DNA of 64,000 bases. Origin: Nelumbo lutea. Taxonomy: Eukaryota > Streptophyta > Magnoliopsida > Proteales > Nelumbonaceae. The translations under genes were made by a program, and so were the position numbers. Below the pieces are notes generated by a model that did no database searches, was not told where the DNA came from, and worked only from the letters and a program-made list of their open reading frames with translations. The stretch covers positions 59,763,655-59,827,654 of the forward strand of contig JAKGHH010000005.1 in assembly GCA_022828595.1 (NCBI GenBank), read 5' to 3'. This document shows, one piece after another, positions 44,919 to 57,264 of this stretch. The stretch's first letter is position 1. Each line of letters starts with the position of its first letter.

Positions 44919-47704
44919 ATGAATAGAGATACCATTGATGGATTGATTAAAAAGCGTCCCGTTTTAGTTGATGTAACCAATCAGCATGGGAAAAGGGGAT
45001 TCTTGTCAATTTCGGGAAGTTCTGGGCTCCAGAATTCAATTGGGTTTCACAGAAAGGTGGAAGACAAAATGGGGGATTCTGAGTTTGCCAAACAGGTTTG
45101 TCTGGGAGTGGAGAATCTAGTAAAAGGGAAATGCAAACGTGAATATGCTGACGATGTTCGTGGGAAGGGTTTGCTTTTGTTGAAGGCTAATGATTCTTCA
45201 AAGGATAATATTGCTTCTGGTAACTCAAGAATCCGCAGTGAAATCAAGGATACGTCGAGTCTGTTCAATGGTGATCTGCGCAGTGTAAGTGGTGATGCAA
45301 CGATGCACAGAATTATGGAAAAAGACAATGAGCCAAGAGACGGCTGTATTTCTAGTGCTTCATTGCCTACAGGCTCTGGACAATTTGGCAATGTTGGCGG
45401 CTTAGCATCACTATTTCAAGGAGAGAGCCAAGATGGCAAAGAATTGGTTAGTATTGGTGTTAAGGAAACTGCCATTGGAAGAATTCCTATTAACGAAGCA
45501 CTAGATCCTCGTGATCATCAAAGCAGTGAAGAACAGATGGCTGATGCTCATGAGTCATTAGAAGTTTCTGGTTTCTTTGGCTCATCAGCTTCTATGGAGT
45601 TTGAGCCAGAGAAGCGCACAGGTTTTAATGGTAATGGTGGCTCTAATGCTAGCGTGGATGTAGACTCACTGAAATCTTGCGCTTGTTCTTTCTGTCTTAA
45701 AGGTATCCTCATTTCCTTCTTAATTGATCTCTTCCTCTTATGCTTGATTATGTTTATACTTGAATTAGGCACGTCTTGAGTGTAGGAGTTATTAGTTTAC
45801 ATGTAAAGAAGTAAAGGTAATGTGTGATTTTATTTTTTAAAGTAAGTCTGCTTCCTTGTTTCTAATTTATCTGAAAGGATATAGACATTTTGTATTATTG
45901 TAACCAGCTGCGTATATTTTGTCGGACCTCCATTATCAGGATATCAAGGGTCGGCTAGCTGGTAAGCTCACCCAACATATTATTGAAATTAAGTTGGTCA
46001 TTGCTTTATTTTGCTTCAATAAATGGTTTATTGATGAGTGTTGTATCATTTCTCTACTAGCCTTGAAGAGAACCAGGAAAGAAGTTAAATTATTGGTAGA
46101 TAAAAGTTGGTATCAGTTAGAAGCAGACAAAAATGAAGGAAACCATGACAAATCAAACAATTTAGAATTTGATCTCATGGGCCAGTGGAGATCTTTGTTT
46201 CTTCATACGGAGAATATTCTTGTTCGTGAAAGCAGCCAGCTTGTGAGTCTCACACCCTCTGTCCTATATTCCATGCTTTCAATTCTCACGGTTTTTCGAA
46301 GTGGGGATGCATTCTTTATATCAGTTGTCCAATTTGATAAATACAGAAATTATTGCACTAGTTGATTTGTTTTGGAGTATGAGTGGGTAATTAGGAGTCT
46401 AATGGGCTGAGCTTGAGGGTAATTAGGGATGTAAGCAGCCATGCTACTCACAAGCTGCTTGATCTTGTCTCAGTAAATACTTGAGCTTGACTTGAATATA
46501 ACCGAGTTCAAGTTGAGCTCAACTTGAACAGAGTAGTTGAATTGAGTTCGAGCTTCACAATACTTGGCTCAACCGGCTCACAAGTCTAATTGAGCTTATA
46601 ATAAAATATTAGTTTTTTAATATTTTAATTTATAATATAAATAAATATTAATGTATTTATAATACAAGTAAATAAATTTATAATTTAGTTTCCTAATATA
46701 TTTTTATTTATATTTTTAATATTAATTTATTTAAATTGAGGGTGGGCCTTGGTACAATAGTGGGGTTGCTCCATTGCGACATGGGTGGCTAGGGTTCAAA
46801 TCTTAGAAACAACCTCTCTATATGTGCACTTGTGCAGGGGGATTTCTCAACAGATTGGATCAGATCAAATTTGATCTGATAAGAGTTGAATTCGGATACC
46901 TCCCTTGGTCCTAACAAATTGGATCAAATCGGAAAAGTCCATTTAGTCAACATATTGAATTTGGATATACCCCGATATGATCCACCACAATCCGATCTGA
47001 TCTGTTAGTTATGAAATATTATATATTATTTATTATTTACATATTGATATAATATAATATGATCCACCATGATTGCACACTATATAATATGTAAATAATA
47101 AATAATATATAATATTTCATAACTAATGGATCAGATTGGATCGTGGTGGATCATATTGAGGTATATCCAGTTTTTATTTATTTTTTATTTTTTCTAATCA
47201 GATCGGATATCTGATAAGATATTTGAATTTGAATCATGCTCTTTAAAATCCAATGGATTCTTATTGGATTTGGATCAGCCGGATTTCTCAACAGATTGGA
47301 TCAGATCAGATATACCTTTTACTGAATCCGATCCAATCTGTTAGCAGCCCTAGTGGGAACCTCGTGCATTTGGCTGCCCCTTTAATTTACTTATAATAGG
47401 CTTGAGTAGCTTGTGAGTATCAACTGGAGTTGAGTTTGAGTAGAAAAATTAAAACTCGGTCAAGTTTGAATTGAGTTGAGCTCGAGTAGCACAATACTTG
47501 ACTCAACTTGGCTTGATCACACATTAATTGGATGAAATCTGGAAATTGTTGCATTCTTTATCTTTTCATTATGGTTATTTTGTGTTATCCTTGAAGTCTT
47601 TCAATTTTGCATGGCAGCAATCAAGTCTTCTCACGTTAAAAGATTTGAGAGGGAGTTGCAAGACAGATCTGGAGATGATTAATGGGATGCCCTCTCAGAA
47701 ATGA
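44919..47704 (+). CDS. Plant-specific conserved protein (ELKS/RAB6IP2/CAST-like annotation), 4 exons
   Basis: Exons are 44919-45702, 45908-45961, 46061-46242 and 47618-47704, with GT-AG introns throughout and a joined frame of 1107 nt (368 aa). The start is the first ATG in the open frame (MNRDTIDGLIKKRPVLVD); an upstream TGA at 44871 closes the frame. The first 240 residues are Ser/Gly/Asp-rich and look disordered. The conserved part is C-terminal: CSFCLK at about 256-261, AAYILSDLHYQDIKGRLAAL across exons 2-3, then LMGQWRSLFLHTENILVRES, LKDLRGSCKTDLEMINGMPS and the stop. I recall this block from plant proteins labelled 'ELKS/Rab6-interacting/CAST family' (Arabidopsis At1g03290/At4g02880), but that name is from memory and the function is unknown. 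A helical, possibly coiled-coil C-terminus is plausible. Confidence 0.8.
46739..46840 (+). mobile_element. Au-type SINE, 5' part
   Basis: GGGCCTTGGTACAATAGTGG (A box) and GGTTCAAATC (B box) are spaced as in a tRNA-derived Pol III promoter, then AAACAACCTCT and GTGCAGGGG. This is the characteristic order of the plant Au SINE. The 3' end resumes at 47354. Confidence 0.75.
46841..47353. mobile_element. Palindromic element inserted in the Au SINE
   Basis: The ends carry AACAGATTGGATCAGATC in opposite orientation. The core is a long palindrome (about 46978-47160; GTTATGAAATATTATATATT against its complement). The right terminus ends CAGCCCTA (reverse complement TAGGGCTG, hAT-like). A related core occurs at 28140-28330. 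Confidence 0.6.
47354..47383 (+). mobile_element. Au-type SINE, 3' end
   Basis: GTGGGAACCTCGTGCATTTG followed by GCTGCCCCTTT is the known 3' end of the Au SINE. It resumes directly after the inserted element. Confidence 0.7.
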
Positions 47705-50200
47705 ATACTTATGATGTTTGGGGTGGGGATTTGAAAGTTGGATCGTATGATATATAATGTATAAGGATGCCTGATTAAAAGTTCAAGAGATTGTTTATGG
47801 TTGTACCAGTTTCTTTATTTTTGTGAAACATTTGCAACAAATGTTTAGTACTAATAATAACTGATATTGATTGGTTGAAGTCTACAATCTTCTCTGATTC
47901 AGTATTTTGGATGGGTTGTGATAATATTTATATTGGTTCTCTAGCTGCAACTACAAGGGTCTTGGGATCATAGTTTGGATTCTGTATCATGGGACTGAGC
48001 TTTAGATTGAGCCATGCCCAAGGAGGCTAGAAATGGTAGGTACCTTGCAGATATGAGTCATCGATTATCCTCACGGTCTACCTGGTTGAGGAGCTAGATG
48101 TTTCCCTTCCATAGTTGTAGGTCCGTTGTACCTGTGCTCTTTGAGTTGATCAGTTATCAATTAGAAATTTTTAAAAGGTCATCTGGAGTCTTGGGAGGGA
48201 TGGACTGGACTGAATAGCCACCAAAATTAGCATCTTGATAGTTGGGACCTGTTATGTTCGAGGCCTTTATCTGTCTGCAAAACTGAAAAGTTTGATCCCA
48301 TTCTGAAGTATAAACTATTAATCGTTAGGCCTATCATTCATGGGTAGTGTCGTAGGGACAGCATTCTTTTTAAGGAAGTGAAACAACTTGGTCAACAAAT
48401 ATGATTCTAAAATAAAAAAAAAAGAGAAAACCCTAAAAGTAACACCATCAACCCAGGCAACTGTAGCATTTAGTGAAATACTGCAGTTTCATATATAGTA
48501 GCACTTGGGATGGTTGGTACTTGGTGTTGGTGCAGTATATTGGTATGCTAAATAGCTGAGTGTTAAGTTCTGCAAATACATAACCAGATGTCTAGATAAG
48601 CCAGTTTATCTGTTGGCATCATAGGCAAGGTTCAAAGTATGAGAGTTTTATTGGATTGATGCTCATCTTTGTTTTTTTTTTATATGTAATGCTCATCTAT
48701 TTTTTATCTTTTTTGCACGACCATTTCTTGGTGGCTATGTTTTATGACTCTGAAACTGGTACTCGAACCTTGATCATCTAGTCAATATTATTACTATGAA
48801 GCCATACAGGAGTGTACTGAACTACCGATGCATCATGTATGCTGAATGTTCATGTTTCAGTTGGTAAATGATGATTTTTTTTAGTTTTGCATACAAACAA
48901 TAAAAGAACATTTATTTCTAGAAGGGCAGGTGATACATATCTCAATCAATTGGAAAATTTATAGTATAAGTTGAAATTTCAAATTTACGCATGAAGTATA
49001 GATGGAGCAGATATTATTTATATTCATAAAGTTTCTCATTTTTCGAGTTTGACAAAGTGAATATTTGTAATTCCAACTCCAAGACGATTCACTTGAAGAA
49101 TTGAATAGAGGATGATGCAGTATCTAGAGTGATCTATCAATTACCCTGCTGTGGTAGATGCAGTGTGGATACTCTTTTCCATGATATAGGTTAGCAATTA
49201 TGGTTTACACTATGTCAACCACATGCCATTTGTCATTTCTTTAGTTTCTGATCCCTAGATTGGAAGCTGACAAATTTGTGACTGACCGAGAAATGCTCTT
49301 ATTTGATGCTTCAAGCCTTTAATTCGTTTAACATTGGGGGGATGGGGGCATTTATTTGGGCAGGTTGATACTTTGGAAAGAGAGTAAACAATGGAAGTAT
49401 GGAACTCAACCACAATCATTTTTTTTTTTTTGATTTACATGAAAAAACAATTATCGTTTTTTGAAGGCATGGGCAATCTGTTTCTTTTCAGAGTATGGGG
49501 GAAGACTGAAACAAGAGGGAGAGAGATTTTCATGGCACACAATAATCGATGTTGCTAAGAGCAACGGCTACATGGGAAGCCATTAACTTTGGCACAGGAG
49601 AATCGATTTCTGTATTCTAAACAGCTGATGCATCATAGAGCATCTGTGGGAGCTCTACCCCTCTTCATGAAAATAAAAACTTTCTTTTGCAGAAAGAAAA
49701 ATTATATGCAAAATGTGGGTCTGACTTCTGAGCATCTCTCTTTTTTTTTTCTCTCTCAAAAGGGAAGCCTGGACAGATAGTCAGATGCAACTAATGCTTA
49801 CGATTGGGGCTTTTGGCTCTCACTAGTGACAAGTGAGCCGCAGAATGGAACTCAGTCTGTGTGCTCATGCAAGCTGAGCACAATGGTGGTGTAGCCCTAC
49901 CCTACTAGGGTACCAGTACCATCTTGCACTCTGGATTTCGGGATTTTTGAAATTCATGGAAGAGTAAGGTGGGGACTGGGTCTGCATTATCCACAGATTG
50001 CCATAAAGATGAGTTTGGGAACATCATTTTCAGTTTGAGCTGACCCCACTTTATCTGTGCCTAATCACTGTTACATTTACCCTGGCAACGCCCGGCAATA
50101 ATGGTTCTGTAAGCCTTCCTTGTCCACATTACAAGATAGGGACTGAAGATTGAAGACTGTTGTTTTGTTTTTCATTTCTTTTTCTTTCAGATTCAGTAAG
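47705..50200. other. Downstream intergenic region, nothing recognised
   Basis: The first few hundred bases are probably the 3' UTR of the preceding gene. Beyond that there is no family I recognise on either strand. It is less repeat-rich than the rest of the window. Confidence 0.5.
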
Positions 50201-50377
50201 ATGGTGACTGTTCAATCGTCTTCCAATTGTCGTCTACATGACACACATACTTATGTTCCTGAGCTTGAAGCTGGTTCATCATCACCTAAGGACTCCATTT
50301 GGAGCTTGCCATCTTTATGGACTCTTGCCCATATCTTATTTTTCCTTTTTTTGTCAACACTAGTCTACTTCGGATAA
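50201..50377 (+). CDS. Possible small membrane-anchored protein (58 aa), uncertain
   Basis: An ATG at 50201 sits 10 nt after a strong acceptor-like tract (TTTCTTTTTCTTTCAG). The ORF begins MVTVQSSSNCRLHD and has a hydrophilic front half (to about residue 38) and a hydrophobic C-terminal stretch (about residues 41-57, LAHILFFLFLSTLVYF), like a tail anchor. No family is recognised. It could equally be a chance frame or the last exon of something whose other exons I cannot see. Confidence 0.25.
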   Translation: MVTVQSSSNCRLHDTHTYVPELEAGSSSPKDSIWSLPSLWTLAHILFFLFLSTLVYFG

Positions 50378-51462
50378 TTGTATCTGAATGTCAACAACAC
50401 CACCAAACAAAACGTGAATCTGTTGTAGTCTATTCACACATGAAAAAAATTTCCACCATGCTCTCTCTCTCCTCTCTCCTGTCATAACTCATAAACCAAG
50501 TTTTTGGGTTTAAAACTTTAAATGCATTTTACTCGAAGGCTGAGAATGCGCCATTGAAACATCTCCTTTGCACCCTTCAAATGCTTCCAAGAGGCAGCAA
50601 CAAATGTGAAATCCTCTCTCCTCCTCAGGGCTCAGACTCGTCAGTCTGGCGAGAACCATTCACCTTGTCTCTCTCTGTCCTCTACAAATCAACCTCAGTG
50701 AAAAAAAAAGAGAACGAGAAAGATCAAGAAAAAAAAGAGACCCACTTCGGTATTACTGTCAACAAAAATCGGATTTACCGCAGATTAAACCAAAGACCAA
50801 AAGAAGACAAGATAAAGAAGATCCCGATGCAAAGGACCAAAGAAAAGGAAGTAGGGGGGTGCTAAAGAGGAGAGGAAAGAAGGGAAAACGAGAGAGCCTC
50901 AGTCGTGATGTGACGTGGCAAAATTCAAACCGTTAGCCTGGAGCTGGAGGATCATGCCCAACATGAGAATTGAGCAGTGAGCAGCACATCCTGTTAGCCA
51001 CGTAACAAGAATATGGATGATTCTGTCGGCCAAATTTTTACAAAAAACAGGACAGGCTTACTAGGTTTTTGGCCTTTTGGGTGATTGATAAACCTCCAAT
51101 TGGGCCTAAGTTTACAGATACGTGATGCTCATTAGTCCACGTCAGACAATTATTATTTTTTTTTTCTTTTGACTCACCCACGGATGACCTAATAGTTACT
51201 GAAAAAAGAAAGAACACCTGATGATAAATGCAGACTTGTAAAAAGCAGCAGGCACCTATCCAATTCCAAATTGCTAGTACCCTTTTTCAGCTGTCGGTGT
51301 GATGATGGAAGAAGATCCTTACTGTATAAATCGAGAGATAAAGTATCGAATTTGTCGGTAGACGATATTATAGAGGATAAATAGGGGAGAAGTTGCGCTT
51401 ATAAGTTATAAGAGAGAGAGAGAGGCCTCGACGAGCGGGCGAGGTAATCGTTTAGCTCTGTT
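50378..51462. other. Intergenic/promoter region upstream of the PHP gene
   Basis: No gene. An open frame at 50554-50865 is Lys/Glu-rich and low complexity. It contains ACGTGGC (50920) and a GA run just before the putative TATA box. Confidence 0.45.
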
Positions 51463-51475
51463 ATATAATATATAC
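51463..51475 (+). promoter_or_regulatory. Putative TATA box of the PHP gene
   Basis: TATATAATATATA lies about 116-128 bp before the ATG at 51591, after a GA-repeat (51411-51424). It would place the transcription start near 51500 and give a leader of about 90 nt. Confidence 0.45.
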
Positions 51476-51590
51476 CCTAAAGGAATGCAAAGGCGAAGAA
51501 GATTGATAGAACACTATAGCTTTGCAGGCTTTGGTTTGCTTTGATCTTCTCTCGGAAAACTTGACACCCCAGGTGGGGTGGGGTGTGGAC

Positions 51591-51950
51591 ATGGGCGACG
51601 GTTGCTCTCTTAACAGTAACAATAACGGTAGCGATAACGATAATATCAATAAGAGTTGCAGTATTAATGCTACTGGAGGAAGCATGACTAAAAAGAAAAC
51701 GAAGAAGAAGAAGAGTGGCGGTAAAAGGAAGAAGATGACTGTGGAACAGATTCTCGCTGCCAAATATGTGAACGAATGGGTTTTTCTAGATTCTAATTCG
51801 GCTTCTACTGCATCTTCTGTTGATGATTTTGGGGTGCAGAGTCATACAAAGTTTTCTGATAAGGTGGTGTTTGAACTGCATTCTCATTCGATTTGTAGTG
51901 ATGGGTTCTTGTCTCCTTCGGTACTCGTTGAAAGAGCTCATAGAAATGGG
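51591..51950 (+). CDS. PHP-domain phosphoesterase, first coding exon (partial)
   Basis: The ATG at 51591 opens 120 codons ending at a donor GGG|GTGAGT. Residues 1-40 are Asn/Ser-rich; 40-52 are a strongly basic Lys tract (possible nuclear or nucleolar signal); then MTVEQILAAKYVNEWVFLDS. The final segment reads VFELHSHSICSDGFLSPSVL, with His97 and His99 as the first H-x-H metal ligands of a PHP (polymerase and histidinol phosphatase) domain, and VERAHRNG just before the donor. Plant relatives are single-domain PHP proteins of roughly 400 aa or more; bacterial relatives hydrolyse 3',5'-nucleoside bisphosphates or short RNAs. The rest of the domain (the expected TDHDT motif and later ligands) is not visible downstream in this window, so the gene is either split by an intron over 12 kb or truncated. 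Confidence 0.8.
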
Positions 51951-52530
51951 GTGAGTTATTCTTTCTGGCTTTATTTTCTATGGTTGTTGTCCTTGAGTGA
52001 GTATACTAGGTAGATTTTGCTTCCGGATTGGTATTATGTCTTGTTTGTTATTTTGGTCTAGTTGAATGAATATCTGACATGGATTTTCTTCACTCACGAA
52101 GATTGTGGGTTATTTTAGCTATCTTATTTGGCATCTCAAATGGTTCACTCCATTTTTGTTGTTTGGCATTTTCTTTGCTTTTACTTTGGGCTCTCAGTAT
52201 TGCTTTTGAAGTAGGCTTTCATTGCTTTTTGCTATGTTTTCTGCGTTCGTATTTCTTCTTTATGTTGTTATGGATGGATACCTGGTCGATAATTCCAATA
52301 TATAGATTTGGTGTTTATGTTGTTTTTACTTATTAGTTATCTCAAGTTGCTGAGTGGTGATCATATTAGGTATTCCTTTCTCTGTTTGTTATTGTTTCTT
52401 AAGTGTATGCTGTTCATTGCTGTGGCTGTGGAGATCTTTTTTTGTGCTTTGTTTATTTATTTTATAGTACTGTGTGTGGATGTATGTTTCTTTTTTGTGT
52501 TCTTGGTTGTGTGTGTGTTGGGGGGGGGGG

Positions 52531-52785
52531 GGTTACAAGGTTCTGTGCGTCTGAATTTACTTACCGGGACTTTGGATGGAGTACCTCTGGTTTTAAACCT
52601 CTTAAAGAAAAACTGGTTCTACATTTGATCTAGTAATTAAGACCTGTGTGTTGAGGGGGGGGGTTACAAGGTTCTGTGCGTCTGAATTTACTTACCGGGA
52701 CTTTGGATGGAGTACCTCTGGTTTTAAACCTCTTAAAGAAAAACTGGTTCTACATTTGATCTAGTAATTAAGACCTGTGATGTAG
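52531..52785. repeat. 131-bp tandem duplication
   Basis: GGTTACAAGGTTCTGTGCGT starts at 52531 and again at 52662. The units are nearly identical, and each is preceded by a G-run (13 and 9 G). Confidence 0.95.
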
Positions 52786-53427
52786 TAGGGCGATTGTGCA
52801 AGAAGAGATTGAATTAGCGCCTTATAATTTGCAATACTGTTATCAATTACTAATCCTATATAGAGAAGAGTTTTCAGTTGAGGCTGATTGTATTTGGGGT
52901 TGTGTGTTCCTCCAAGAATGAGGCTGCATTTGGTTGGTCTTGAATAAGGTGTTCATGAGTCATGATTGATCATTTAAACCATAGGGGCATTCTGATTCCG
53001 AACAGATGTGTTATGTGTAAGACAGAAGATGAACCACTTGTATAATTTGTTTCCTTTTTCCCTGGAGACCTCTGCTCTGAGGATTTTCTCCTCTTATACC
53101 AATGCTGTGTGGATCTGCCTCTCATTGATTAGCACTGTTTTACTTTTTGACTATAAGACTTTGTTCAAGCATATCGAAGAGATAAAGCTTAGGTTTAGAA
53201 CCAAGGACAATTGTTTGGATAAGTGGACTTTGGGCTTTGAAGCTGGAGGGCTTTAATAATCTTAAAAGCAGGGTTTTCATATTTAACTGTCATGTTCTTT
53301 TCAGTGTAGAAGGTGGTACACTAGGCCGGGGTCCTTCTTGTACATAACTAATGAAAATGTTTTGTTTACTCAAGAAAAAAAAAAGTAAACAAATACAACC
53401 CTGACCTTGAATAGATACCACAAGAGA

Positions 53428-53808
53428 GCTCTAGTTAAGACTTCCTCCTTGCTGTTTTGCTGAACTTCTCTGAATGGTTAAATAAAATATTGAGATGAAC
53501 CTCATAATTTTCTTTATGAGGGCCACCAAAGGCATCCTCATTGTTGTAATCCTTAAAGCCATTTTAAAGCAACAGGTAGGTGATGTGGAACCATAAAAAA
53601 CATTATAGTTGAGTAAGAGAGCTCTAGTTAAGACTTCCTCCTTGCTGTTTTGCTGAACTTCCCTGAATGGTTAAATAAAATATTGAGGCGAACCTCATAA
53701 TTTTCTTTATGAGGGCCACCAAAGGCATCCTCATTGTTGTATTCCTTAAAGCCATTTTAAAGCAACAGGTAGGTGATGTGGAACCATAAAAAAACATTAT
53801 AGTTGAGT
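53428..53808. repeat. 193-bp tandem duplication
   Basis: GCTCTAGTTAAGACTTCCTC starts near 53428 and again at 53621. The two units differ at only a few bases (for example TCTCTGAA/TCCCTGAA). Confidence 0.95.
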
Positions 53809-55275
53809 TGCTTTTAAACACTTGTACAAGTCTTCATGAAATAAGTATATACTTGTTGACCCAAAATATAAATCGGACTGACTGGATGACATACAACCTG
53901 AGATCAATATTCAGATGCAAAAAACTCTGGTGTTTTGTCTAAATTCCCAAGAATGCCTTCGGATCAATGGCACAAACAGAACTTGCTACCTGTTGAGTTC
54001 CAAAAGAGTAGTATTCTTTGGACTGATCAAAATAGTCCTAAATTGTGGCTAGAAACCAATGAAACTTCTCAGCAGTCTTAGAGAAATTCTCTATATTAGC
54101 TAGTATATGAAAACTAGGTGTTTCAAGGATTTTTGAGCTCTTGTTGCATAACCCAAAAAACTCCTATATGGTGATCCAAGAATGTCATCCAAGTTGAGTT
54201 GTTAAACTTCCAGCTGAGATCCAAGTTAAGATAAAAACAAAACCCAAATGTTTGCGCTAAAAAAAACCATAAAAGTTGAAGGATGTGACCAAATTAAAAA
54301 AAGCCCCCCCCCCCGCAAAAAAAAAAAAAAAATTCAACAGTTAAACCTCAAAATTGAGCCAATTGGGTTTCTGAAAAGTGGGCAACTTTTGGACTGATTG
54401 GAACAGTCTAGAATACTCCAACAATTCTGAAAAAATCCACTCAAACTTTGAATTATGAAAAGAAACTAGCTGACATATTGTCTTCATTGAAAACAACACT
54501 TGTATGCATATGTACACAGATCTGAGCATTGCAGGTCTATCTTTGAAAAGGGTCATTACTCACAATGCTGGTTCCAGCTATCTCGTTTCTTGCAAGAGGC
54601 GAAGTGGATATGCACCAAACCTCTAGCATTTGTTTCCAAAAAGTGGCAGCTTGCATACTTGAACCTAAGTTCTTCGATTTTGCTGTTGCATTAAGCAATG
54701 GCCCCAATGATGTGTGTGTGTATGTTAGTGCTGTTGTGTATTCATTTTTGTGTCTTGGAGTAGTGGGCATTCATTTATGATTTGTTGGTCAGAGTCATGG
54801 ATCTTATCTGTTTTGGGCAAAGGTCTTACATGTAAAGGAGTGCAGACAGTTATTCTATTGGGTTGATTTATTGATGTCACTATTCTTCTCATTGGTGTTT
54901 TTTTACTCTCTCTCTCTCTCTCTCTATGCTTTTCCTTTTTATTATTGAACTTTCATCATTATCAATTGTACAGACACATAAGCCTAGAAGACTGAGGTGT
55001 AAGACACTCTATGGTTGTATTTTGACTACTAACAACTGCGCAAAACTCTAGTTGGACTGAAACTAGATTTGATAAGAAAAAACCTGAACATCTCCTAATT
55101 AGACTCCAATTAGGACTGAAAATTGATAAAAGTAAAACACAAAGTAAGACAAGTATAGGATGCTAGAAACAAAACTACGATGCATCCTTAGGTTCCTATT
55201 TTGATTCACAACAATACGCTATCTACTTTCTGCCTGGACATAAAAAGAAATTCTGAAGCACTTAAAGATGGAAAC

Positions 55276-56507
55276 CATAGTTGTCAAGGTGTTGCCTAGG
55301 TGACTAAGCGCCCGCCTAGGCGACAAAAATGACAAGGCGGACGCCTTTTATAATATCATTTATATTGTTGTATCTTATTAATGTATGTGTTAATACATTT
55401 TATTATATGCTATATATATCAATAGACTTTGTTTTAATGTTTTACTATTGAAGTTCCAAAGAAGCTTCCATAAGAATTCAGTTTAATCCTATTACCATCA
55501 GGGGAGTAATCAGAAATTCTAAAAGGAGAATATTAGCATTGTTCTCTGGACCTATCGGCATGGACAATTTTCTAAAAGCTGAGTTAATGGCTTTGCTACA
55601 AGGATTGAAGATTGCTAAGCAACTAGGGATGAGGCATGTTGAGGTTGAAGGGGAATCCAAGGTGATCATCTCTTGGGATAAAAACAATAGAACTACTCCG
55701 TGGACTTCCAAACAAGTGATAAGGGAAGTGGAAAAGGTCGCAAGGGAGGTAGAGGCTGAATTTAAATGGGTTAGAAGGAGTGCAAATGAGTTAGCTGATT
55801 ATCTTGCTAAACAAGGGGCTTTGAGGCACCAATTTTTTTAGACTGCATTGTAAAGAGGGACAGAAATATGTAATAGTGTGGGAGCTCTAACCCCATAAAC
55901 AAAGTTGTAAAACTTTTTAACTCTAATTTCAAATAAAATTCTCCTTTGCTGATAAAAAATGTTTTACTATTGAAATTTAAAAGATCAAAGGGTTTTGAGG
56001 AGAGAAAAAGAAAGAAAAAAAAAAGAAAGAAAGAAAGAGGAAAGAAAGAAAGAAAGAATAGAATTATAAAGAGGTTCTTTTTTTTTCTATTATCTCTCTC
56101 TAATTAAATAAAACAAAAATTCCACCCTTATTTTTTCTATTTTACTTTCCATCTTGAATATTTATCATATAAAATTGACCTTTTTTAGTTGCTAATTGAT
56201 ATGAAATTCTCTATTAAATCCTTAGTATAGCAGTATTATTTTTGAAAATAATTAAATTAATATATGTAAAAGATTTTTTATCTTTTAGATGTGATGATTT
56301 GCCACATTTTTACAGGAAATTTAATGTTCTCAATAAAGAGAATTGCTATTTTTTTTTTCAATTAATATACATGCTGAATGGTATAAAACTAGGGAACTAG
56401 CCAAAAGTTAGATTATTATATTATAAAGTTTTTATTGCTTAGGTGTCGCCTATGCGACTAGGCACCCTAGTGTCGCCCTGCATTGCCTAGGCGCCTTGAA
56501 AACTATG
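55276..56507. mobile_element. hAT-type element with exact 8-bp target duplication
   Basis: Ends CATAGTTGTCAAGG (left) and CCTTGAAAACTATG (right) are inverted, followed by GCCTAGGCGAC-type subterminal repeats in both orientations. ATGGAAAC flanks it exactly on both sides (55268-55275 and 56508-56515). A LINE fragment was inserted into it later. Without the LINE it is about 0.7 kb and non-coding. Confidence 0.85.
55453..55957 (+). mobile_element. 5'-truncated LINE (RNase H end) with 17-bp target duplication
   Basis: AATGTTTTACTATTGAA occurs at 55436-55452 and 55958-55974. Between them, the frame ending at 55841 reads KAELMALLQGLKIAKQLGMR, HVEVEGESKVIISW, then WVRRSANELADYLAKQG and a stop. This is the C-terminal RNase H domain of a plant LINE, followed by its 3' UTR. 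The frame is open across 100 codons, so the copy is fairly young. Confidence 0.85.
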
Positions 56508-57264
56508 ATGGAAACATAATAGAGTTTACTATTGAAACTTAGGTAACTGCGAAATAGGAAAATATTCGTTGATCCTGTTCTTTTGTGTTTTCTTTTTAAG
56601 GCCTTCTCTCTTTTCACCCTATCACTACGTAGACTTTTGCAGTAAATATTTGGAATGGGCTAGTTCCACCTAAAACTAGGTTTTTTTTTGAGGATATTTC
56701 ACTTGAAAATTAACACTTGTAAGACCCTTTAAAAGAGAAGACCTAGCTACCTAATAGCTTTTGTCTCCTCAAAGTGCTTTCTTTTTAATGCAAGCTATGA
56801 ATCAACCTTCGTATTAATAACCTACCTGTCTATATCTAGCATTTGGGAATGTCTTCTCTCTCTCTCTCTCTTGTTACAGATGGGCTCCTCTAGGAGATTG
56901 TGAAAGTCTCTTTAAGGATTCTTTCTACATCTTATAAAGAGAAGTGGGAAGATAATATGGACTTATGGAGGTGCACAAGAGCAGCTACCTTATGGTGAGC
57001 TTGGGAGGAAAAGGAATTATGGAGTCATGCCAGTAATGTAGCATAGACATGGACTTGTGAATCAAAATCCAATGTTTCTGAGTCTAATATTGCAAGATGA
57101 AAAACAAGGACTTATGGACACGTTTATAGGAAAGCATTAACTATTAAAGTAATCTATCTCTTTTTGAATTCTAACCTTGTATAGCTCTGAAAAAGGTTTA
57201 AATGGTTATTTCTTACTTGACAATGTTTCATAGGGAAAAACATCCATTTTTTAAATTACTATAA

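Larger units (their letters stand above)
46243..47617 (+). other. Intron 3 of the gene at 44919, with nested repeats
   Basis: 1375 bp, phase 0, donor CTT|GTGAGT, acceptor GGCAG|CAA. An outer repeat (about 46425-47530; GAGTTGAGCTCGAGTAGCAC-type text at both ends) contains an Au SINE, which is itself split by a palindromic element. Confidence 0.8.

Noticed and set aside
50554..50865. 103-codon Lys/Glu-rich frame
   Set aside because: Low complexity, no recognisable family, no ATG context supporting it over chance.
51522..51590. Start of the PHP gene at the upstream TTG
   Set aside because: Eukaryotic initiation favours the ATG at 51591; the upstream codons look like leader sequence.
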